In this document: one piece after another, positions 32,712-44,700 of the stretch
How the letters are laid out: each line of letters opens with the position of its first letter
Position numbering within the stretch: the stretch's first letter is position 1
Source of the DNA: Chrysaora quinquecirrha
Taxonomy: Eukaryota; Cnidaria; Scyphozoa; Semaeostomeae; Pelagiidae
Direction of reading: 5' to 3'
DNA: 64,000 nt
NCBI GenBank assembly: GCA_014526335.1
Contig: JACTAT010000013.1
Coordinates: 1,089,987 to 1,153,986, forward strand
Notes under the pieces: generated by a model
The model's database searches: none
Seen by the model: the letters and a program-made list of their open reading frames with translations, nothing else
Told to the model about the DNA's origin: nothing
Program-made: the position numbers and the translations under genes

Positions 32712-35700
32712 TCACTTAAAAGTGTGTTCTTCAAGTGAAGCTGCTTGTCGGAGATCTGGTAACGACTTATTGAAGCCATCTTTGCCAAGGAGAAAATAAG
32801 TGATGATGGTGCCTTTGCCCTAAAAATCAGAAAAAAGAACAATTAGAAGAACAATGACAAAAGTAGAATCTTGAGTAGAATATTGGCCAAAATGCCTTTG
32901 AACTGCCTAAATAGTTCTGCAATTATCCCCGGATCTCGCCTCATGTTACAAAACACTCTTTTCTTTTATAAGAACAATTTTATAAGAACACGAGCCTGGA
33001 TTTTGCCCAGATTTTAAGAACAAATTAAGAACAAGCTGAGGCTGGCCTTTTAAAAAGCGCTAAGAATATCAGCTAAATATGTAAGCCAGACAGTCAAACT
33101 GAGCGTAAAATGCAAGCAAACAAAGAAATAGACAAGATTGCCGCATTTTCACACAAACCTAGTACCACCCTAGACTTTCGTTAAAAAATATAGATACCTA
33201 AGTAAATAAGGAATTAAGAACAGATTAAGAACATTTCAGGCTCAAAAATGGCAAAATCTTAAGAACAGCCAGCCTCGATCAAAATTTCCTGGTTCTTATA
33301 AAAGAAAAAGAGTGTAGTGTTTGGAACACACCTTGTCTTGTAATACCACCAACATTTAAGGGGGTGGTGGGGGAACAAAGGAATTTGCCAACATTTCATC
33401 GGATTGAGCAAGATTGATGTATTTGTACGGTTTGCTATGTTTCGCAAACATGTTGGCACAACCTTTCCAATTTCGGTCGTTATTTCGGAGACTTTGAAAT
33501 GAGAAATTGATTTAAGTTGGCGGTTTGCGCCAACTTTTACAAAAGTATCAAATTGTCAGAACAGAAGAGGCCGTGTTTCTCTCAAAAGAGGCATTGTTCC
33601 AAATATTTTGTCCAAGATGGCAGTGTTTGTGCTTCTTCTGTCCTGTCCTCTTACAGACAAACTTAAAGTCATTGTACGACACGAAAAGTTATATTTCTAA
33701 ATTTACAAAGCTTACTTTCATGGCAACTGAACCTCGTTCTTGCAATTGGTAGCCTCCTAAATCATCTAAAACCGCTTTGCATTCTGGACTAACATGTATC
33801 CTCAGAGCGAGGCCACTAGATTCCATTCGTGACGCGTAGTTGACGGTATCCCCAAATAAACAATACCGTGGCATTTTTAGACCAACAACACCAGCCACAC
33901 AGCAACCTAGAAAAAATTTAAATCAACAATGAGTTGTTGACAAACTAGTGATTAATTAAGAAAAGATAAGAAGAAATTACTATAAAGTTGAATAGATAAT
34001 TAGGCTACCTTAACTTTAAAAAAATGATAATTCATGAAAATTTATGCAAAACTATGCAAAATTATGTCAAAATATAAAAAGTTGCCATTTACTGGAATGA
34101 AAACAGTGATGATCTTGGTATGGTTTATATTTTTGGTAAAAGATACAGCTCTTTCATAAATTAATAATTTATGAAAATTTATGATAATTTATAACAAAAT
34201 ATGCAAATATATGACTAATATTATGAATATATTACTTAATCATTACTTACCACTATGAATTCCAATTCTCAGCTGAATACGTTTATCAGGTTTATTTCGC
34301 ATTTTAAATGATTTTACTACATGAAGTAAATGTAATGACATTGTCGCTATTTCTCCGGCGTGTCGTTTTCCATTTCTGATTGGTAGACCAGATACAACCA
34401 TATATGCATCACCTATTGTTTCTACCTGAATCAAATAAATTATGCAAAATTAGTCATGCGGAGGAAAGGAGGCTATATAACTAGTAAAGTCGAGTCAAGT
34501 CAAGTCAAGTCAAGTCAAGTCAAGTCGAGTCGAGTCAAGTCAAGTCAAGTCAAGTCAAGTCAAGTCAAGTCACGTCAAGTCAAGTAGAGTCAAGTCAAGT
34601 AGAGTCAAATCGAGTCAAGAATTCAAGTCAAGTCAAGTCAAGTCAAGTCAAGTCAAGTCAAGTCAAGTCAAGTCAAGTCAAGTCAAGTCAAACGAGCCCA
34701 AGCAAAACGGTAAAAAGGTAAAAAGGAGGGTAACGTTTGAATGCAGTGTAGGGCAAGGATGCGGGGATAGGGCATGGATTAGGGATAGGTAATGTTTCAA
34801 AACAAAGCTCTTGTACAACTAGCTCGTGGTGCCAGGAGGTCAATGTGGTAGTTAGTTAATGTACTTCTATTGATTAAACGTCAAATGCACCATTTCATCT
34901 TCATCTTCACCTTCACTTGCTCGACGTCTCTTCTTGCTCTTTCTGGCAGATCTTACTATTACTTGACTTGGTAATGTGCCTGCACTTATGATGGCTTAAA
35001 TTGTCTTGCCTTAGAAACTACATGTAAAAATAAAGTCAACTTACTTTATAGACATCATGATTCTCAAGGATATTATCAAATAAACTGTACAAATCATTTA
35101 ATAATTCCACAACTTCAAGAGGAGAAACTTCAGCTGCAAGAGCAGTGAATCCAACAATATCACTGAAAAATATCGTGACCTGATCGAAACTCTCAGCTAA
35201 AACGTTCTTGCCCATCTTCAATTCATTTGCAACCGCCCTAGAAGAAAATTGAAATACTAAACATCAGAAAATGATGAATGAGCCCCGGGTACAATTAAGA
35301 AATAACCCTGTATTATTTTGTTGTTTCCATCTTCAATAAAGATCACAGAATAGCCCCCTTCATATGGGGCTTATCTAATCAAATATTCTCTAAAAAGAAT
35401 TAACACGTAAATCATCAAAATGGGTGCCTCTGAATGAAATCCGTAATCAATAGCGGGTAAAAAGCTAATAATTGGCGGGTGGATTTGTGAAGCACATCCT
35501 TCCACGTTTGGAGACAATTATCCCAATAGCCTGCGTGCAGACTTTACTTGGTAACTGCGGAGGAGTCTCTTGTAAATTTAAATGGGGGAAGTCTTTACAA
35601 GAGACTCCTCCTCATTCCTCCGCAGTTACCAAGTCTGCAATTATTTGCCAAAGCTCTCTTCTGTTCTTCAACTATGTATTAAAGCCCATATTTTTAAAGC

Positions 35701-38700
35701 CTGCAATTTAGGCAACTTTCTCACACTGCTCTCTAATTATTTGCCAACTCTCTCTTATTAGAGAGACTTTTGCCCAAAAGGGGGGTAAATGTACCTTTGA
35801 ATGAAGAAAGGTTGAATAAATACAGAGTGATTGCAGGACATTTTTATATACTATACAGAAACATGCAACTGAGTGTAAGGATGGAAAGATTCTGGAAGCT
35901 TACTTTGGCAGCATTTTATAAAGCAAAGTCTCTGTTTTCACTTTCTCCTCTTCAAGCTGTTTCGTGCGATCGAAAACTAATTCTTCCAAATGATTCGTGT
36001 ACTTTTCCATCATCGTCAGCATCTGATCAACTAGATTTGTCGATTTTCTGAAAATTAATTTAAAATTGGAAAATTAAAAAAACAGTACCCATCAGGAAAT
36101 TTCAGATTTTTCAAAGTATTTCTGTCATTCTGTTCTACAGTATGTTTAACAGATCGTCCATTTAAATAAATAAATTCTTACTTTGGTCCAAGGGTTCTCA
36201 ACGACTTCAGTATTTCCTTGAAATTTGGTCTTTTTTCTTCAAAATCATCCCAACATCTTATCATTAAATTCAAAAACTCCTCAGGAACATCGGTGTTTCC
36301 TGGGACTTCAGGACGAAATGGCGGAATTGTCTTTGCTCTAACTTTGGATATGATGTCTAAAAGAATAAATTTTGATTATAATTTAAACTATGTCCAGTTA
36401 AATCAAGTCATTCAACACAAAAAATCTAACAAAAAAGGTCAGGTGAGGTCACGTAAGGTTAGGTCAGGAAAGGTGAGGCCAGATAAGGTCATGTCAGGTT
36501 GAGTCAGATCAGGTCAAGTCAGGTGATGTCAGGTGAGGTCGGGACAGGTGGTCAGGTAAAATCAGAACAGATCAGATCAGAGGTCAGATCAGGTCAACCC
36601 ATTACAGGTCAGGTCAGGTCAGGTTAGATCAGATCACATCAGGTCAGGACAGGTTAGGTCAGATCAGATCAGATCAGAGGTCAGGTCACGTCAGATATGA
36701 TCAGGTCAGGTCAGGCTGGTCAGGTCAGGTCAGATCAGATCAGATCAGAGGTCAGGTCAAGTCAGGTCAGCTCGATTCATATGAAAACTCTACCTTGTGG
36801 AGAAAGAGTACTTTCTTCATACGGATCGTTTCTTGCACAAATTTCTTTTAAAATTATTCCATAGCTGAAAACATCACTAGCTTTTGTTTTTTGATTCGGT
36901 GGGTTTTTCCCCAAAAATTGAGGAGCAGTCCAAAGCAAATCTGAAAATAATTGAAACAATATTTTACCTTTGCAAGAAGCAACAGAATCTGTAGGTTCTG
37001 AAAAGCTTCTCTCTTCTCTATTGAGAGGAGATTCTTAACAAAATCATAGATCAACTTACGTCTGTTTGCAACGTAGGGGTCAAGAGGCGTCGAAGTTCGC
37101 TTATCAATCAATCTGCTATAGCCAAAGTCACTGACTTTACACACCCATCTGCTGTCAATCAAACAATTTGAAGATGATAGGTTGCCATGGACACCAACAG
37201 TACTCTTGTGAATCTCCAGCATGCCCTAACAAGAGATGAAACATATCAAATTTAAAAGGCACTTGGTTTCTGTCTATTCACGAGCAACTTATCTTTCCTT
37301 AGCAAAGCTCAGGATTTTAGACATTTTGGCAGCCTGTGAGATTGCGACTGTAACTTTAAAGGTTGATCGTTTCAGTTTCAGCCTTGCCTGCCAGTCCCTA
37401 TGAGAGACGCCAGTTCGCCAGTTTTGCGGCCGTGCACCCAGCCTCAAGATAGGCCAATCCATGTTGCAGAAATGCTCAGGTAGAGCAATGCAGCAATTCA
37501 CTGAACAGTTTGTACCGAGACCCATATTTTAGAACGAATTGGGCTCTATTAGGGTATTGAGGAATGGGAGCAAGTCCAGAAAAGGTAAAGAGATATTAGA
37601 TAATTACGTGAATTCTGTGAATGCAGAAGAGTGAAATGAAGGTAATATAATGTAAAAAGGAATGGCTGTGAAATAAAATATTGACGTTCCTCTCACCTTG
37701 CAAATATCTGCAGCGAATGAAAATTTAAACATCCAATCGATTTCGATATCATCATTTTGAAGAATGTCCTGAGTGAATTAAATAGAATATTAGGTAAATG
37801 AAATATAAAGCGTTGATTACAGTAGTATTAATGACTCTGGTGGGAGAGCTCAAGAATAGTTACATTTTATTGCACCACTTTGTTTCGCATTAAAGACTGT
37901 AAGTGAAGCAACACTGACATAAAGAATACCAGTCAAAATAGAATGCAAAAATCAAAAGCAAAGTTACCTGAAGGCTACCTTTAGAGCAATATTGAAAACC
38001 ATTAATAACTCTTCGTCTTTGAAACAAACACCAACAAGTCGATTGACGTTGGAATGATTCAAGTCTTTGATCTAAATGAAACAAAGTCGAAAATTTTGAT
38101 AAGCCAGTTTATTTATTCATTTATGTAGTTTGAGATTGTCGGAGTGTTGCAAAGATCGAATACAAAAACGTTTCTCAAAGGGGTTTTGTTGAAAATTTTA
38201 TTGCAAGGAACTGATCAACGCAAAAACTCAAACTTTATTCAGAGTGTCGCAAAGGTCGGACAATTTTTACGAGGTAGCAGAAAAAAAAAGCATTTACTCA
38301 TAAAATAGCATGTAACAAAATAATTTTCTTATAACCCTTGCAGTTTTTTTTAGGTCGTAACGCTTTTAGAGAACGTTGCAATTTCATGCGGGTCAAATAA
38401 TCGTTTCTTAGGCCCTGGCCGAAAGGCCAAACATTACTTGTCAGGCTAAACGATCAAACATTGCTTATCAAACATTTGAGATTTTGCTTTACAAGGAATG
38501 TTTGACCTTTTGGCTACGGCACAAAACATTGCTTTACAAACAGAATTTCTTCAGCAATGTTTATAACAGACTTCAAAAACATTCTATGTTTGTATCAAGC
38601 CAAAAATGTTTGACCAGCAATGTTTTGTGATGCATTCAAACGGTCAAACATTGTGTTTTACAAGAAAATATTAAATGTTTGATAAACAATGTTTGATCAT

Positions 38701-41700
38701 TTAGCCAGAGCTTTAGAATAGCGACTGAAACGAGCTTGAAATACTGAACTAGTACCTACAATCGTTCAAGCCAAAAATGTTTGACAAGCAATGTTTTGTG
38801 GTGTATTCAATGTTATTTGTGATGAATTTTAGTGACTGTTTCCAAGAGCTCTTTCGTCCTACAACATTGCTTGTGGGGGAGGGAGGGGGGTCAATCGAAT
38901 AATGCATAATGATGCGTATTATCTGGTAGTCTCAATATATTTTGTGAAGGATTGTAGCTTAATTACAATGATTGTTAGCGAAGAGAAGAATCAGTTACCA
39001 AGGAAAGAATCTCAAGTTATACCTGTTTGAGTTCAATCAACCTTTCTTTTGTGAATATCGAATGATATGAAGCAGAACATTTAATTTTTTTCAAGAATAC
39101 TCGATCTTGTTTATAAATTCCTATTGATGATATATTTCCATGCTCCTCTCCAGATGCAACGCTTATTTTTGATAACAGATTCTGCAAGAATGGAAAATTT
39201 TTGGTGTGTTTATTTATACTTAAATGACTATGACATACAGTAAGATACACTCTTTTTTTAAGAACAATTTTATTAGAACACGAGCCTGGATTTTTGCATA
39301 AGAACTAAGAATATCAGCTGAATATGAAAGTAAGACCATCAGACCGAAAGTAAAAATGAAGCGAAAAAGGAAGAGGTGTCCCTTAATGGAGGTTTTACTA
39401 GAACTAGCCAACTCTAATGTCTGACGCTAAATTCTGATGCAAGACCGTCGGAAGGAATCTCAGATTGGGGGGGGGGCTGAACAATAGAAAAGTATTTGAC
39501 GACGTAATGACTTTAAGACATCATACCATTGTTTTCAAATATATTGGGGGCTCTCAGATGGAATCTCAGATTGGGGGGGGGGGGTGGGGGGGCTGAACAA
39601 CAGAAATTTACTTTATGACGTAATGATTTTATGGCGTCATACTATCTTTTTCAAAATTATTGGCCCTAGCCCTCCGCTTCCCGTGGCCCTGTGTGATGTA
39701 ATAAATGCTAGAAATGCACACAACAGAATGGGTGAATATCTTATATGTAATACTTACAGATTTACTAATTTTGCTGACGATAGACTCAGGCCTTGTGGTA
39801 TGGGCGATTTCATTACTATCAATCATTAATTCTTTCTCAAGAACACTTTTCTCGTATTTCTTTTTCCTTCAAAAGCAGAAAAATGATTTAATATTACACA
39901 CAAAGATTTAAGGCCAGTAAAAAAGGCTTAAGTTTGAATGGGGTGTGGAGCAGGCTTGCTGATGGGTTGTATCCCTAATGGGGTATTGTAAAATACTCAG
40001 AGAGCCCTATAGGCAGAGTCCAGAAAAGTGTTCAAACTTACTCAAGACGAATATCCGCACAGAGGCAAATTTTCCTTACTTTAACAATGAATTGAAGGAA
40101 CCTTAGAAGTATGTCACAGAGTATAGATATCCAAGGTTCTTGGGACTGTTGCAATCTACAGTATCTAGATTTGATTGGTTGATCTAATCCTCCCACCTCT
40201 GCGCTCTCTAGGCTTTGCCACAGAATTTGGCTTTATGCGCTGGTCTAATTGGGAATGGTAGTCCCATTCGGCCATTCCCATAGCTCTTCAGTGTTCAAAA
40301 GAGAAGCTTAAAAGTGCTAAAGGCTTGGAAATTAGTTCATTCCTAAACAAATAAAGCATTTTGTCTCTTAACCCTATTTGGTATGGGCTATTTTTTGCCT
40401 CTTTAAGTATGGGGGGCGTTTTTCGCCCCCCCTAGTTATCTCAGCTGCTATTTGTCTGATTGAGATGAAACTTAGTAGACATGTGCAAGTACCCAATTGC
40501 AACTAATTAACACTATTGTTTGCTAATTAGTCACGTGACACGTTGCCTAGCGACCGTTTAGAGTGTGAAATTATGACTATTTCATCTACGTTGCCGAAAA
40601 TCAAGCTAAATCGGACTAAAATAGGTAAAAGGCACTGTAAATGTTAAAATCTCTATAGAAAGTAAACTTTTTCTATCATTTAAGCTAATTATCAGCTAAT
40701 TGCTGTTTCTTGTCAACTTTTATAAGCGTTTATGATGAGGAAAAATTTTTTGCTTACTCAGCATTTTGGAAAACGTATATAACAAGCTTTATTTTCAGTA
40801 AAAATCTTCAAAAGCATAGTTTACACTGCGTTATGCATGACTCAATCCAAAAATTAAAAAAATTGCTAATTAGGCTAATTAACAACATTAATTAAATTGA
40901 TCACGTGACAAGTGACAAAATTTGCCAACAATATCAAAAACATTCAAATGATATATCAAATGATAGCTCTCGCCAAGAGAAGTCCAACCATATATATTTC
41001 TTTTATATGTGATAATTATTGACAGAGATATAGCCGATTGAAGGGTAATTTGCATTACCTGCTTCCAAATATAGACATTTGCTGGTCACGTGACTAAGTC
41101 CGCAACACCATAACCCATACTACAAGGTTCCTTGATAAATTCTACGAAAAGTCAGACCCTTACCAAAGCTACTAAGGAGTTCTTGCAGATGATACACGAG
41201 CAAAAGTAGGAGGGGGGGCGAAAAACGCCCCCCATACTTAATAGGGTTAACATGAATGATGAAAATAGAGTTTCAAAATTGCGATTAATAATATTGAAGG
41301 TTTGTACAACCAAGGGCGCCGGAAGCAATGCAGGGCGGCAGGGGCAGAAGCAACAATTTTAGGGCAAAACAATAGGAAAATAAAAGAATTTGGCAATGTT
41401 TCCGAGGGCAGGGGGGCAGCTGCCCACGCTGCCCCCGTGCTTCCGGCGCCCCTGTGTACAACTAGAAAAATAGATTATTAAGAAAAAAGATACATTGATC
41501 CTAATAAAAAGAGCCGGGTATTCAATACTTTAAAACGCATTTAGAAGCAACATTCTACTTGAAAACTGGCCCTGATTAGGCAGCGCCTTCTACCACTCGA
41601 CAAAGTTTTCCTTCGAGTCTGGGACAGAAACATGAAAAAGTGTACCCTAAAGCCCGCCCCACACGATGAGAATTTTGCTGAGCAAACTGCCACGAATGGC

Positions 41701-44700
41701 ACTTTGCTCAGCAAAAATTCTCACAGTGTGTGCGCAAATTTTGCTGAGAAATTAGTTATTCGTGGCAGTGAGGAAAATTTCTATCGTGTTTGATACTTTT
41801 TGCCATTCGAGGCAAATTCCTCACCGTGAGAATTTTCCTCACTTATCTCTACTTACACATACGACTGATGTTATCAGTTTTATCGATAATGCAAAGAACG
41901 GTAAGATGGCAGTAAAACCAAACAAGATGTAGAAATACCTGTAAAAGATGTTTTGAATAGATTGTTTGTTACAGCGTCCTTGTTGCTCCATTGCGTCCCA
42001 TTAGTAACAGTTCGATTAAGTGCAATGGCATACAGCAAAACGGCATCGTAGAGGTATGCTGCTGATGATAATACCTGAAAAATAAACAGATTAATACACG
42101 CTAAAGTTCCTATAATTTTGCAACACTTTATATAGCATTTATCTATAACCAAACATGTTATACCATTCTGAGATACCATTAGGATAGGATACACTTGATC
42201 GCAGGGGCAATAGTGCTCAGGTCGACTGCGACTGACAGGAAACAGTTGTCAACTAATAACAGAAGTAGAACACACGCCCAACTTTGTGAAACATTACGCC
42301 GACAAGTTGCCATCAAAAAGGAACCAGTTGCCAACTAGTTGCCAGAGCGCTTATTTCGACAGGTCATTTGAGATGCATTAGTTCCAAAAATCGCTGATTA
42401 GCAGTCCGCAACTAGTTGTGAGTTGCCGGATCAGGCAAGACCAGACCAGGCAAGACCAGACCAGACTAGACCAGACTAATCCAATTCAGACCAGAGTTGA
42501 CCAAACCAATCCAGACCAGACTAGACCAGACGAGATCAGACGAGACCAGACGAGACCAAACCAATCCAATCCAATCCAATCCAATCCAATCAAATCCAAT
42601 CAAACCCGATCCGATCCGATCCAATCAGATCCAGACAAACCCAAACCAATCCAATCCAGTTCAGGGCAGACCAAACCAGACCAGACTACACTAGACCAGA
42701 CCATACCAGACAAGACCAGGCTAGTACCAGACCAGTCCAAACCAAGCCAAGCTAATCCAATCCAATCCAATCCAATCCAATCTAATCCAATCCAATCTAA
42801 TCAAATCTAATCCAATCCAATCCGATCCGATCCAATCCGATCCAGACAAAACCAAACCAATCCGATCCAGGACAGACCAGACCACACTAGACCAGACCAG
42901 ACAAGACCAGACCAGACAAGACCAGACCAGATCAGTCGTAGCGAAACCAGGGACAGCAGAAATTGTCTCTCGGAATTCAAAACTACAACATCCAACAGAG
43001 CAAACAAGGGTTGACACCTTGAGCAGATCTTTAAAGCATAAATGCATAATTTAGGCAATCATACCGTTGAAGTGACAATTCTGTTGAAAGGAGGCAATGC
43101 CATTCTTCTTATAACTTCAGCATTAAAACGTGCAAATTCTGCATCCCTCATATTGACTTTAAAAACTTTAACATTTATGACTCCATTGAATAAGTTCTTG
43201 ACAGGAGTGTAACCTTCTGCCCATTTTTGTTTGTCCCACGTGCTACCGAATTCGAGATCCACTGTAATAAATGCATAGTCACCAGACAGCATGCTCAATT
43301 TCTTTGCTGATATGATTAGTTTTGCTGCATCTGTACTATAGCATAACAGGAAAATAACTGGAAGGAAAACAGGCAAATATTTAGACGATTGCAATGTTAA
43401 TAACGGAAAGTACACATATATTAGTCTACACACAAAGGGTGAAAAAATGATAACACCAATCTTCCTTTTTAGCAAAAATATGTTTAAAAGCAGTCCAAAA
43501 AGTGGAAAAGTGTAGTAGAAAAATGACGATTTGAGCGGTAGAAATAGAGTACCCATAGTTTGGACAACAAGGGTACTTAAAGATCTCATTATATGCGGTG
43601 ACTTGAGCCGAGTAGGGCCAATTTTCCAGTGTATCTTTGACCCAGAAATCAGTAGAAAAGACTGTAAAAACCAGCCTGCGATTACAAGAGGCGAGTTCGC
43701 GCAGCAAGTCAAGTTGGGCAGGGTCAGCGTTTCCCATATAACTGCAAGCGAGACCAAGCGAGATGGTTGTCCTTTAGAGATGTGTTGCTGGCGCCAACCC
43801 CACCCGAGTATTAGGAAAGAAAGGCTTACCCGCTTTGTTTTTTCTATACTAACACAGGCATCATGAAATGAACCAACTCGGGGCATTGGCTCGACCCGGG
43901 TCAGCTTGCCTCGTGTAATCAGGCCCTACGTTGTGCGGCTCAGCACCGAGCAGGGCGGATGACGTATGGGGAAGATGCAGAAATGAATGAATGGCTTGCT
44001 ACTGCGTTTCGCGCTGACTGAAGTTGTAACGAGGCTGGTTTGAGAGACACATCGTGATTTCGATTTGCATACAGAGTCAACCGCCCGTTCTATGCATCAA
44101 AAAAAGCCCGGTCTATATAAAAAGTGCGATATCAAGGGTCTTTTAAGAGTGCGGACTTACCTCGGCAAACAGGTTTGAGTTTGGACATGATAATCATCGG
44201 ATCATATGAGTCTGGATAAAATCTTTCAATTTTTCCAACTGTAATGTTTTTCTTTGAGAAAACAAGAGCGGTTTCATGAACCAACGGAGTAAAAACTGTG
44301 TCAATATCTTCAGCTATACACGCATGCTTCCATTTGAAATTATCCATAATAAACCCTAAAGCCTTTGGAGTTGTTGTTTTGCTTCCTCTTGCAAAAGGTT
44401 TCGTTCTGAAGAAATTTGGATACAATTTTGAGTTTGATAGCTCTGTTGTTGAGCACCCATATGATATCATAGGAATGTTTTGTGATGAAGCTACGAAACC
44501 CCCGTGAACGCAAGCCTTAGAGCATGCAGGTCCAATGAAAACATCGATGTTGTCACGGAGGAGTGTCACTGCACCGCCGACACCACCTGATTCACTGCAC
44601 CCTGAGTCTTGCCATTTGTATTGGAGATGAAATCCAGGTAGAATAGTTGTGTTCATGTTGACGTAATCAATTGCTATGGAAACAGCTGATGCGAACCTTG

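Noticed and set aside
42418..43058. Frames of 65-130 residues on both strands (QTRPDQ and VWSGLVW types)
   Set aside because: Products of the CCAGA/CCAAT pentanucleotide array.
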